This document shows, piece by piece, positions 1 through 9,704 of a stretch of 64,000 bases of DNA (the first letter of the stretch is position 1; each line of letters starts with the position of its first letter). Made by a program: the position numbers and the translations under genes. The stretch spans positions 1-64,000 of the forward strand of contig CALVAP010000006.1 of the NCBI GenBank assembly GCA_944325625.1, written 5' to 3'. The notes below the pieces were generated by a model. It was given only the letters and a program-made list of their open reading frames with translations, was not told where the DNA came from and ran no database searches. The stretch is from Candidatus Gastranaerophilales bacterium. GTDB taxonomy: Bacteria; Cyanobacteriota; Vampirovibrionia; Gastranaerophilales; Gastranaerophilaceae.

Positions 1-663
1 TTTGAAAAATGTCGTAAAGTTAGAGAGGGTAAAGGACATAACCATTCAAACAAGAGCAAGGATATGAGTTACAACTTATTTAAAGGCATGATTAAATGCA
101 AGAATTGTGGTTGTACTGTAACCCCGGAACCTCCGAAGAAAGGTAAGTATATCTACCTAAGACCGAAACCAAAGAATGGCTGCAACTGCAAGCAAATAAA
201 CGAAACTGTTGCAAATAAGCTTGTTGAGGATACTTTAAAGTCAATGACTATTCCGGAAGATGTGTTAGAAATGTATCTTGGTAAGCTAAAACAACGCTTT
301 GAAACTCAGCAGCATAATGAAATTCTGAAACAAAAGCTGAAAAAGCAAGACTCTGACAACGCTAAAAAACGTCTTGAGAGACTGCTCGATTTGTATCTTG
401 CAGAAGGTATTGATAGAAAAACATACGACACCAAGAAAGCAGAAATAGATAAAGAAATTGACTTACTGGAAGTAGTTTCTAGGATATATGAACTGTATGC
501 GAGTTCGGAAATTGACAGAAAACGTAAGATTTTAAAATTGGTGTTTCCGAACTTTTGGCTCGATGGTCGAAACCTAAGCTATGACATAAAAAAGCCCTTT
601 GATGAATTCATCAAAGGTGCTAATTGTCTCTTAAATTGGAGGTTAGGAGATTCGAACTCCTGA
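1..663 (+). CDS. large serine recombinase, C-terminal part (5' end outside window)
   Basis: The reading frame is open from base 1, so the catalytic N-terminal domain lies left of the window. What is visible is the C-terminal half of a large serine recombinase: a zinc-ribbon-like segment (CKNCG, later CNC) and a charged coiled-coil helix region containing LLDLYLAEGIDRKTYDTKK, typical of the segment after the recombinase zinc beta ribbon. These enzymes integrate and excise phages and mobile elements by strand exchange at att sites. The last nine codons and the stop (637-663) lie antisense on the 3' end of the tRNA-Ala gene, so the reading frame is completed by tRNA sequence. That placement suggests the tRNA 3' end is the attachment site and that the element extends to the left. 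The family assignment is secure; the attachment role is inferred. Confidence 0.85.
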   Translation, partial: FEKCRKVREGKGHNHSNKSKDMSYNLFKGMIKCKNCGCTVTPEPPKKGKYIYLRPKPKNGCNCKQINETVANKLVEDTLKSMTIPEDVLEMYLGKLKQRFETQQHNEILKQKLKKQDSDNAKKRLERLLDLYLAEGIDRKTYDTKKAEIDKEIDLLEVVSRIYELYASSEIDRKRKILKLVFPNFWLDGRNLSYDIKKPFDEFIKGANCLLNWRLGDSNS

Positions 664-709
664 CCCTCTGCGTGCAAAGCAGATGCTCTACCAGCTGAGC
701 TAAACCCCC
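637..709 (-). tRNA. tRNA-Ala (anticodon TGC)
   Basis: On the minus strand the 73 nt fold as a cloverleaf. The acceptor stem GGGGGTT pairs with AACCTCC (one G-T pair) and the discriminator base is A. The D arm contains TAGCTCAGCTGGTAGAGC, the anticodon loop reads CTTTGCACG with anticodon TGC, and the T arm is AGGAG-TTCGAAT-CTCCT. No CCA is encoded. It follows tRNA-Ile after 58 nt in the Ile-Ala order usual for rRNA spacers, although no rRNA is visible in the window. Its 3' end is overlapped by the convergent recombinase frame. Confidence 0.95.
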
Positions 710-767
710 GTTCGGAGTTGATGACTTTATATTATCATCTAATATTTTATTGTCAACCATTTTAAAA

Positions 768-841
<74 letters not shown>

Positions 842-867
842 GCATTGTTTTTATTTTGTTATCAAGT

Positions 868-950
868 CTCAGGTTGTTAGAGTGCACCTTGTGCAAAATT
901 CCAACTTTGGATGACTATGCCATCTCGGACCACCTGAGCTAGTAAGCCCG
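868..950 (-). repeat. two tRNA-Ile-like fragments in opposite orientation
   Basis: On the minus strand, 950-930 repeats the 5' end of tRNA-Ile (GGGCTtaCTAGCTCAGGTGGT). On the plus strand, 868-888 (CTCAGGTTGTTAGAGTGCACC) matches the D-arm region of the same tRNA at 19 of 21 positions. No partner acceptor strand or anticodon arm follows either fragment, so neither is a functional tRNA. The segment lies in the 5' leader of the tRNA transcript, and its outer ends could pair as a hairpin. It may be debris of a duplicated tRNA or of recombination at this site. Confidence 0.55.
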
Positions 951-1025
951 TATATTTTCTTGTCATTTCGCAAAATACAATGCCATTTGTACTCACCGTA
1001 CCTGCACCCTTTAGTTTGCTTCCCT

Positions 1026-1054
1026 AAATTAGCATGCACAAAATTCTGTGTCAA
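1026..1054 (-). promoter_or_regulatory. promoter of the tRNA-Ile/tRNA-Ala unit
   Basis: On the minus strand there is a consensus -35 TTGACA (1054-1049), a 17-nt spacer and an extended -10, TGC-TAATTT (1031-1026). Transcription would begin near 1019 and run through the tRNA-like fragments into tRNA-Ile. Confidence 0.65.
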
Positions 1055-1114
1055 ATACTTTTTCTTTTACTCTTTTTTTAACTTCTCATTGCCTATTTTC
1101 TATTAAAAATATAG

Positions 1115-1143
1115 TTGAAAAATGTTTTTGAGCGTTACATAAT
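1115..1143 (+). promoter_or_regulatory. promoter of eno
   Basis: TTGAAA (1115-1120), a 17-nt spacer and CATAAT (1138-1143). The transcript would have a 5' leader of about 60 nt containing a small hairpin, CGGCA-TGTC-TGCCG (1174-1187), just before the ribosome binding site AAGGAG at 1195-1200. Confidence 0.6.
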
Positions 1144-1155
1144 AATTTTGAGTAA

Positions 1156-2523
<1,368 letters not shown>

Positions 2524-2541
2524 TAATAACTAAATTGTCAC

Positions 2542-2580
2542 AATAGGGGGACAGCTGTGTATTAGTTGCCCCCTATTTTA
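2542..2580 (+). terminator. terminator of eno
   Basis: AATAGGGGG (2542-2550) pairs with CCCCCTATT (2569-2577), with an 18-nt loop and a short T run at the end. It lies between the converging eno and the minus-strand gene that ends at 2581, so it may act in both directions. Confidence 0.6.
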
Positions 2581-4329
2581 CTAGTCTTTATAGAAAAAAG
2601 CTGTTTCTGGATGAGCGTAGTTTGCTTGGTATACTTTTTTTAGAAACGGCTCAAATAGCTTCATAGCTTTTTGGAGGTCCGGTGAATCTTTTGCCAATTC
2701 TTCCTTGTAAACTCGCGAGAATGATCCATAAGCTTCGTCGGAATCTATGTGTATGCCGAGTTTTTTAGCTTTTTCTAATACCGCACCTATGATTAGGTCA
2801 TAGTATACTGCTGGCATTTGGCGTTTTTTCATTCCTGCCAATAGGCTTCCTTCTCCTTTTTCGGGTGCACAACTGAGTTTAGTATATTCGGTTAATACCT
2901 CTAATACATTATCTGCATTGATACCATCTATAGCTACCCCAAACGCATTAGTGTCTACTTCGGAGGCAATTAATGCTGTATATAGTTTTAATGCAATGTT
3001 CTTACCTGATTCGGTTGTTTTGCGGCAACTCCTTTGTATTGAAGGTGAATGCCAGTAAAGAACAGTTTGAATATCGCTCTTAATTCTCTTTATTTGAACT
3101 TCATATTCATTTCTTTCCTTAACAGTGGTTGGGGTTTTCAGGTTAACTGCTTCACAGATAGAACCTCTAATCCATTTCTTTTTCTCGTCAGGGACATCTT
3201 CTGATGAAAGAAATTCATCAATATATTTTTTTCCGGTTTCGCTAAGGCCAAGTTTCTCATAGGCATCTTCACAATCTTGAGTTGTAATATTATCTTGGGT
3301 CTTAGTTGTATTAACTGTAGCTTTATCTGTATTCTCAGGACTTGAGGCGCTCTTTGACTGGCCATTATTTGCACCTGGCGTGCCCTCTGTTGGAATAACT
3401 GTTTCAATGTTTGTGCCTGATGATGGGGTACCATTTGCATTTTGAGTTGAAGTCGATTGGGCATTATTTGCACCTGGCGTGCCCTCTGTTGGAATAACTG
3501 TCTCAGTGTTTGTGCCGAATGATGGGGTACCATTTGCATTTTGAGTTGAAGCTGACTGTTTATCATTTGTACTTGGCGTGTCCTCTGTTGGAATAACTGT
3601 TTCAATGTTTGTGCCTAATGATAGAATATTATCTATATTTTGTCCATAGTCAGCATTTGCCTGAGTCCAATCATTTGACATATAATCTGATACCAAGTAG
3701 TATAAATCCTTTGTCCCATAAGTGTAGTCTGGGGAATAGCTATAGGGTTGAAGTCCTTGATAATATGCTACGGGTCTTGAACTAGTCTGGTTAAGAGTAG
3801 GACTATCTATATTTGGAGCGTTAAAGGGCATAACATCTGAATCAGAGCTATAGTATTTTGGTATAGACCCCATTACTAAAGAGCATAAATCATCGCTATT
3901 GGGATATGAGTAGTATGGCATATCCGAATTTGGAGGATATGCTACATCCTGTGTTGCTGCTTTTGAGAGAGCTCCGAATGTCGTAATTTCTTCGATTACT
4001 CCATTGTTATCAATTCTAGACGGGTCAAACAGATTTCCGGAAGTTTGTAAGTCTTTGAGTTCTGTAACCGCATCAATTGTTTTACCATTTATGTAACCAA
4101 GAAGGTTGTCGATTAAACCGGCATCGACTTGAGGAGTGCAGGCCATTCCTTTAGCATCAGTTGCTTTGACTACAATTTTATCTCCAACGTCAAATGTCTT
4201 GTTGCCGTCAGAGTTTGCGAAAATAGTAACAACCGTCTTATTTCCTTTTGCATCATTATAAGTAATAGAAACAGATTGTTGATTTCGGTTATAACTAATT
4301 TGATGACCAATAGTATTTGTTGTTGACAT
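2581..4329 (-). CDS. unknown lineage-specific protein, paralog A
   Basis: I do not recognise the family. It is the longest of three tandem paralogs (2581-8096). Three parts are visible. An N-terminal domain of about 120 residues carries the shared pattern VSITYNDAKGNKT, FDVGDKIVVKATDAKG and a helical part ending SGNLFDPS. A long Ser/Thr/Asn/Gln-rich linker contains three 33-residue tandem repeats. A helical C-terminal domain starts near YEKLGLSETGKKYIDEFL and ends HPETAFFYKD. There is no signal peptide or membrane segment, and cysteines are few. ATG 4329 is chosen because GGGAGGA precedes it at a good distance, with the same arrangement as paralog B; a longer start at 4347 is possible. The composition resembles a secreted or surface protein, but function is unknown. 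Confidence 0.8.
   Translation of the reverse strand: MSTTNTIGHQISYNRNQQSVSITYNDAKGNKTVVTIFANSDGNKTFDVGDKIVVKATDAKGMACTPQVDAGLIDNLLGYINGKTIDAVTELKDLQTSGNLFDPSRIDNNGVIEEITTFGALSKAATQDVAYPPNSDMPYYSYPNSDDLCSLVMGSIPKYYSSDSDVMPFNAPNIDSPTLNQTSSRPVAYYQGLQPYSYSPDYTYGTKDLYYLVSDYMSNDWTQANADYGQNIDNILSLGTNIETVIPTEDTPSTNDKQSASTQNANGTPSFGTNTETVIPTEGTPGANNAQSTSTQNANGTPSSGTNIETVIPTEGTPGANNGQSKSASSPENTDKATVNTTKTQDNITTQDCEDAYEKLGLSETGKKYIDEFLSSEDVPDEKKKWIRGSICEAVNLKTPTTVKERNEYEVQIKRIKSDIQTVLYWHSPSIQRSCRKTTESGKNIALKLYTALIASEVDTNAFGVAIDGINADNVLEVLTEYTKLSCAPEKGEGSLLAGMKKRQMPAVYYDLIIGAVLEKAKKLGIHIDSDEAYGSFSRVYKEELAKDSPDLQKAMKLFEPFLKKVYQANYAHPETAFFYKD
3353..3620 (-). repeat. three tandem 99-bp coding repeats
   Basis: The string GGAATAACTG recurs at 3392, 3491 and 3590, exactly 99 bases apart, with high identity in between. 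Each unit encodes 33 residues with the core ETVIPTEGTPGANN. The third unit is the most diverged (GTPSTNDK). The in-frame period means copy number can change without breaking the gene. Confidence 0.85.
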
Positions 4330-4347
4330 GCTCCACATTCCTCCCAC

Positions 4348-4872
4348 AAAAAACGTTCCATCTAATATATAAAAGTATATAGGAAATCAAGAATTTCACT
4401 TATACCAATTATCTGTAATGAATCTTAATACTTTTGGGGCGAGTTCATATTATGGGGGTATGGAGGAAGAACAGAATACTTATAGCTTATAAAAATAATT
4501 AGAAAATTAAGGTATAATTGTAAAACCAAAATTCTTGTGAGAAAAAATCTACAAAAAGAGATTTTAGATAAAACTCAATAAAATTAAATTCTTGGAAATA
4601 TTTATTCTGTAAGATACAACAAAAATAATGATGGTGCACATAAGTATGTTTTAATGATGTGGCAAAGGAACGTTTCTTTAGTCATTTTTAAATGAGATTA
4701 ATTACAAAAATTGTAAAATATTTAAGGAATGAGTTGTATTATTACAATAGCTACAGATATCAATGGATTAAATTACAAATGGCTTCTGTTTAGTACAGAA
4801 ACCATTTGTGAAATTTAATGAGTCAACAATTGTTTGCGTATCGAGATGCCACGGCTTGCTGTGATATCGAGA
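4348..4872. other. 525-bp intergenic region with a strong hairpin
   Basis: No convincing gene is seen. Bases 4775-4809 form a hairpin, ACAAATGG-c-TTCTGT over ACAGAA-a-CCATTTGT, with a five-base loop. It lies just beyond the 3' end of paralog B and is its likely transcription stop, although the T run is poor. TATCGAGA/ATATCGAGA occurs twice near 4838-4871. The rest is AT-rich and presumably carries the promoter of paralog A near 4350-4550, which I could not place firmly. Confidence 0.5.
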
Positions 4873-6252
4873 CTAATTACCAGAGAAAAAGGCTGTTTCT
4901 GGACGCTCGTAGCTCGCTTTGTATACTTTCTTTAAGAACGTATTAAACAGGTCTCGAACATCTTCTTCATTGGTATTACCGTCAGTCACTGATGTTTTTG
5001 CAAATTCTCTTTCGTATGCCCTAATGAATGCTCTGTAATCTTCGTCTTTATCAACGTCTATACCGAGCTTTTTAGCTTTTTCAGTTAGTGCCTTTACTAT
5101 TGGATCATAATAGCTTTTCTTTGTAGCGGTTGTCATCCATTCATTTTCAATGCCTTCCCAGAGATTTTCTTCCCCATCTGTTTTTTTATCGTAGGCCCTA
5201 AAGACTTCTAAAACATTATCTGCATCAATTTCGCCAAGTGCATTTTCAAAAAGATCGTTATCGAAGTAAAAATCGTCTATTTCTTCATGCAGCCTATCTG
5301 CAATATCTTCACCATCTTCTTTTTTCTTGTCGAGTTCATCTTTTATTGATGGTAAGCCCCAATAGAGAAGTTTTTGTATAGAGGCCCTAATTTTTTTTAT
5401 TTGGGTATCATATTTGGTCTTTTCTGAGAGAGTGGAATTTGGGTCAAGAGTTTCTAAGTTAACTGCGTTACTTATCAAACCTTTCATCCACCTTTTGTGC
5501 TCATCTTTAACCTTTGTCGATGAAAGAAATTCTTCAACATATTTTCTTTCTTTTGAGCTAAGCCCAAGTTTATCGTAGGCATATTGGCTGTCTTCAACGG
5601 TAATTGTTTCCGGTGTGGTATTTCCACGACTTGCAGTTCTGCCGGTAGAGACTTGAGCTGTTTGTTTAGATTCCGCGGAACTTGTATTAGGCTGCTCAGG
5701 AACAACGGAAGTACCGTTATTACTGTTTCTCTCATTTGACTTTTGATAGGGCATAACATCTGAATCAGGGCGATAGTATCTTGGTATAGACCCCATTACT
5801 AAAGAGCATAAATCATCGCCAGCGGAAGGTGAGTAGTATGACATATCCGAAAATGGAGGATATGATACATCTTGTGCCGCTACTTTTGAGAGATCTCCGA
5901 ATGTCTTAACTTCTTTGCTTACTCCATTGTTATTGATTATAGATGGGTCAATCATATTTCCGGAAGTTTGTAAGCTTTTAAGTTCTGTAACTGCATCAAT
6001 TGTTTTACCATTTATGTAACCAAGAAGGTTGTCGATTAAACCGGCGTCGATTTGGGGAGTGCACGATTCTCCTTTAGCATTAGTTGCTTTGATTACAATC
6101 TTATCCCCGACGTCAAATGTTGTGTTGCCATCAGAGCCTGCGAAAATAGTAACAATAGTCTTATTCCCTTTGGCATCATTATAACTAATCGAAACTGATT
6201 GGTTGTCACGGTTATAACTAACTTGATGCCCAATAGCATTTGTTGTTGTCAT
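4873..6252 (-). CDS. unknown lineage-specific protein, paralog B
   Basis: Second of the three paralogs, about 459 residues. The N-terminal domain is nearly identical to that of paralog A (VSISYNDAKGNKT, FDVGDKIVIKATNAKG, DAGLIDNLLGYINGKTIDA). The linker is much shorter and lacks the 33-residue repeats. The helical C-terminal domain is more diverged and ends RPETAFFSGN. ATG 6252 follows GGAGG at the same distance as in paralog A. No signal peptide or membrane segment is visible. The pattern of conserved ends with a variable middle suggests the N- and C-terminal domains carry the shared function. No known family recognised. Confidence 0.8.
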   Translation of the reverse strand: MTTTNAIGHQVSYNRDNQSVSISYNDAKGNKTIVTIFAGSDGNTTFDVGDKIVIKATNAKGESCTPQIDAGLIDNLLGYINGKTIDAVTELKSLQTSGNMIDPSIINNNGVSKEVKTFGDLSKVAAQDVSYPPFSDMSYYSPSAGDDLCSLVMGSIPRYYRPDSDVMPYQKSNERNSNNGTSVVPEQPNTSSAESKQTAQVSTGRTASRGNTTPETITVEDSQYAYDKLGLSSKERKYVEEFLSSTKVKDEHKRWMKGLISNAVNLETLDPNSTLSEKTKYDTQIKKIRASIQKLLYWGLPSIKDELDKKKEDGEDIADRLHEEIDDFYFDNDLFENALGEIDADNVLEVFRAYDKKTDGEENLWEGIENEWMTTATKKSYYDPIVKALTEKAKKLGIDVDKDEDYRAFIRAYEREFAKTSVTDGNTNEEDVRDLFNTFLKKVYKASYERPETAFFSGN

Positions 6253-6506
6253 GTTGTACATTCCTCCCTATTAAACATTCTATCTTATTATATAAAGTAT
6301 ACTTGTAGTGGAAAATTTTATTTGAATTTTTGTTTTGTAATAAATCTTAATATTTTGGGGTTTGTTTGTATTACATTGAAAGAGTAATTAATGTGTTTAA
6401 AAATAATGATATGGTCTGTGATGAATACGTTGTATTCGCTAGTTAAGATAAACAAGAGTTTAACAAGTCTAAAGCAATTAGCTTTCTTCCTTTTCGGTTT
6501 GTATCT

Positions 6507-8096
6507 TTATTTGTTGTTGTTAAAAAATGTTTTATATTTTGAGTCTTTATCGAGCTTATTCATTTCTTGTATTAGTGTGGTGAATGATTGACAAAGCGCA
6601 GCATAGCCTTCCTCGGTCATATCTGTTTTTGGGTTTTTATATTTACTAATGTGGTCCATGAAATCCTTATATGCTTTATTAGTATTAATATCCATACCTA
6701 ACGCTACGGCTCTTTGGCTTAGTAGATATACAATTCTTTGCATGTCCTTTTCATTTGTATCTTGAAAAATATTGTCGCCATTTTTTGATGCTGATGCATT
6801 TAAAGCATTAACTACTTCTAAGACGTTATCTTCATTAATATTTCCGAAAAAGCCTTCAATGTCGTTGCTATCATACTTATCTACTATCGCTTGAATATTT
6901 AATGTTTCTTGTCCACGCGCCTTGGAAATAAGTGGAGATTTTTCGTATACAAGTTTCAGTAACTTGTCTTTAAGTTCATTTATTTTTTCGTAATTGGGAA
7001 TCATATTTTCGCTGACGCTATATTTCAATGCTTCTCCAAGTATTTCCATAATAGCTTCTCTGTCTTCCTGACTACCGTTCTCAATCACATCGTAAATGTA
7101 TTTTTCAGCGGTGTCATTAAGTCCAAGCGTACTAAGGGCAGTGCTTAGATCTTGTTTGGTTTTTATTGCCTGAGTCGAATCTGCTTTGTCGTCGCTTTTA
7201 GGCGTAACCGAAGGAGTTTCATCCTCAGATATGACTGGTACAGTTGTTGTTGGATGTGTAGTGTCGGATTTTCGAGTTCCTACTACACCAATGTTGGTTA
7301 GATCTTCTTCCGTTTTTCCTTGGCTTTGGAGTTCAGACTTTATTGCAGCCGCCTCGTTATTTATGTAATCTATTGCATCTTGTATAGAGATACCTGCAGA
7401 CTCTTGAAATGCAATTACTGCCGGATGATTTTGCATTGCAACGAGTGCTGCAATGTCGAATCCATTATTAGCAAAAATTTGTGGAACCATTCCAATAAAT
7501 GGAGAATTGAGTGTATCCATTGTCATTTGTGATTGTCCAACCAAATTTGCAAGGTTTTGTAATATCATTTTTTTGTTTTGTAACGCCCCGTACCGTTCGC
7601 GGAGTTTGCTAAGCTCAGTGCCATTAGGTGCTGTTGGTGTGGTGCTGCTATCTGTACTGTCCGAAGAAGATGTTTTGGCGCTTTGCGAAGCATTATTTGC
7701 TGAATCCAAAAGGGCGCCAAAGGTTATATCTTGTCTTCTTACCCCATTAATGTTTGTTGGATCAAACATGTTTCCAGACGGTAGTATTTCTATAATTTTG
7801 CTCGCTTGATCAATAGTTTGATTTTCTATGTTGCTTAGTAGTTTGCTGATTACCATGGAATCAACTTGAGGTGGAGTTGTCATGCTTACAGGCTTTCCTT
7901 GTGCATCTACGACAGTAACAGTAATCTTATCACCAGAGTCGAAGATTGAGTTGTTTTCCGGTTTTTTCTGATCTCCCGAATCGGCGAAAATCGTCACAGT
8001 TGTTTTTCTTCCGCTTTTATCTGTCGATATCACAGAAACGGTTTTTTCGTTCTTGTTGAAACAAATTGGAGGTTTTGAGCTGTATATTTCTGTCAC
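6507..8096 (-). CDS. unknown lineage-specific protein, paralog C
   Basis: Third and most distant paralog, 529 residues, with a GTG start preceded by GAGGG at nine bases. It keeps the N-terminal domain pattern (VTIFADSGDQ, FDSGDKITVTVVDAQGKP, IDQASKIIEILPSGNMFDP, ITFGALLDSA) and the C-terminal helical domain (LGLNDTAEKYIYDVI onward), and ends in an asparagine-rich FFNNNK. Between them is a unique insert of about 180 residues with a coiled-coil-like segment (SKLRERYGALQNKKMILQNL) and a Ser/Thr/Pro linker. A TATAAT-like -10 is seen at 8139-8134, without a convincing -35. Function unknown. Confidence 0.8.
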   Translation of the reverse strand: MTEIYSSKPPICFNKNEKTVSVISTDKSGRKTTVTIFADSGDQKKPENNSIFDSGDKITVTVVDAQGKPVSMTTPPQVDSMVISKLLSNIENQTIDQASKIIEILPSGNMFDPTNINGVRRQDITFGALLDSANNASQSAKTSSSDSTDSSTTPTAPNGTELSKLRERYGALQNKKMILQNLANLVGQSQMTMDTLNSPFIGMVPQIFANNGFDIAALVAMQNHPAVIAFQESAGISIQDAIDYINNEAAAIKSELQSQGKTEEDLTNIGVVGTRKSDTTHPTTTVPVISEDETPSVTPKSDDKADSTQAIKTKQDLSTALSTLGLNDTAEKYIYDVIENGSQEDREAIMEILGEALKYSVSENMIPNYEKINELKDKLLKLVYEKSPLISKARGQETLNIQAIVDKYDSNDIEGFFGNINEDNVLEVVNALNASASKNGDNIFQDTNEKDMQRIVYLLSQRAVALGMDINTNKAYKDFMDHISKYKNPKTDMTEEGYAALCQSFTTLIQEMNKLDKDSKYKTFFNNNK

Positions 8097-8300
8097 TTTA
8101 AAAAACCCTCATGCTTGCATAAATACTCTCTCAATTATAGAAAGTATTTTAACAGGTTAAAATTGCTTATTAGTTAGATTTTAGTTAACACAACTTAACA
8201 AAAAGCTCTTAAACTAAAGTATAAGATTTGTAACAAATATCAAAGTTTAAAAAATAAAAGCCGAAGAAATAAACAAGATGACATGTAAAATAGGAATATT

Positions 8301-9671
8301 ATGAAGGAAAAGGCACTCAAAAATAGCGCGTCAATGTTTTCGCGAAGCGCACATTTAATGGAGAATGATCCATTGGAGGAAATATTTGCGCTTAACCTTG
8401 GTGAGTTTATGACCGAGCACTTAATATCAGAAGAATTGGTGGAAAGAATTTCACATAAGGCATGTGATAGAACATTGGCTCTAAAAAACCAACTTAGAGA
8501 GCTTAACTCAATTTATTCTATCAACAATACCCTAAGTGTTCTTGGTTTTGACAATAAAGATGATTACATAATATATAACTCGATAGCAAAGACGATCAGC
8601 CAAATGCTAGATGTAGAACGTTGCCATATTTTCTTGGCTCGTGAGCATGCAAGAGGGTTGGACAGGGGGAATAATGACCTTGTGTTGGTTGGTACTTCTT
8701 TAGATCTGGAAGAGGATATTTATTCCTTTAACATAGGATATAACTTGACACAAAGAGATATAGCGGTAAGAGCATTTTTATCTAAAACGACAATTATGCC
8801 AGAATGTGTGGCGTTGGATGAAAATTTTCATCCTATAGAGAAATTGAAGGAAAATGAAACCAGACTTTATGCTGCAATTCCGATGTATAACAGTGAGATG
8901 TCGGTTGGAGTAATCATAGTTGAAAATAATACAGATAAAAAGTTTTCAACAGAATGCATGACATTGATAGAGGATACGGCAAGACTGTTTGCAACGTCGA
9001 TGCATCTGCAAAAATTAACGGAGCAAACTACAAAAGCCATAGAGGCAGAAGATTCTTCTAATGTATCGCACCTTCAACATCTACGAGCAGAACTGACGGC
9101 AGTAATAGGTGATTTAGGAGATGAACAGCAGGCGTTTGTAGAACAACTTGCAGTAGCAGTGGATGCCAAAGGTCAGTATAAAAATAATCATTCTAAAAAA
9201 ACTGCAGAGCTCTCAAGAGAGTTATGTAAAGTGTTGGAATTGAATGAAAAGACTAAAGACTTAATATATTATGCAGGTTTATTGCAGAATATAGGGAAAA
9301 TAACATTACCAGAAGAGCTTTTTAACAAGAAAGGCAAGTTGTCCAAGGAAGATTGGGAAAAACTTCAAAATCACCCGAATGTAGGTGTCAATCTTTTGAT
9401 GAGTATAAACTTTTTATCGGAAGTAATTCCTTATATACATTACCACAAAGAGCGTTGGGACGGAAAAGGTGTTCCGGAAGGATTGAAAGGACATAGTATT
9501 CCGTTAGGTTCGAGAATTATAGCAGTGGCAGACGCGTTTACGGCTATGACTACGGATAGGTCGTACCGTGAAGCAATGGATGTTGGAAAAGCACTTGATA
9601 TCATCAAGGAAGAGTCGGGTATCAAGTGGGATCCTGTGGTTGTGGATGCGCTTGTTCGTATCAAGACGTAG
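8301..9671 (+). CDS. GAF domain protein with degenerate HD-GYP domain
   Basis: 456 residues. A GAF-like sensory domain covers about 80-235, and an HD-GYP domain covers about 285-450. HD-GYP domains hydrolyse c-di-GMP using metals bound by conserved His and Asp residues. Here the first His is kept (H297 in NHSKKTAE), but the defining HD pair is QN at 329-330 (GLLQNIGK), the HHE motif is HKE at 382-384, and GYP is GVP at 390-392. Catalysis is therefore unlikely, and the protein may instead sense or bind c-di-GMP or act as an adaptor. The two other HD-GYP proteins in the window keep these residues. The start ATG has only a weak ribosome binding site (TAGGAAT). No membrane segment. Confidence 0.85.
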   Translation: MKEKALKNSASMFSRSAHLMENDPLEEIFALNLGEFMTEHLISEELVERISHKACDRTLALKNQLRELNSIYSINNTLSVLGFDNKDDYIIYNSIAKTISQMLDVERCHIFLAREHARGLDRGNNDLVLVGTSLDLEEDIYSFNIGYNLTQRDIAVRAFLSKTTIMPECVALDENFHPIEKLKENETRLYAAIPMYNSEMSVGVIIVENNTDKKFSTECMTLIEDTARLFATSMHLQKLTEQTTKAIEAEDSSNVSHLQHLRAELTAVIGDLGDEQQAFVEQLAVAVDAKGQYKNNHSKKTAELSRELCKVLELNEKTKDLIYYAGLLQNIGKITLPEELFNKKGKLSKEDWEKLQNHPNVGVNLLMSINFLSEVIPYIHYHKERWDGKGVPEGLKGHSIPLGSRIIAVADAFTAMTTDRSYREAMDVGKALDIIKEESGIKWDPVVVDALVRIKT

Positions 9672-9704
9672 GATTTATCGGATTTTAATCACAGGAAGTT
9701 AGAG

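Noticed and set aside
868-950. A third tRNA gene in the tRNA cluster
   Set aside because: Only the 5' acceptor/D-arm part of tRNA-Ile is recognisable; no matching acceptor strand, anticodon arm or T arm follows.
3353-3620. Tandem direct repeats as a CRISPR array
   Set aside because: Units of 99 bases with no unique spacers, lying in frame inside a protein-coding gene.
4348-4872. A hidden gene or IS remnant in the 525-bp gap
   Set aside because: No frame with a start signal and no transposase-like sequence; only a hairpin and a short repeated TATCGAGA were found.
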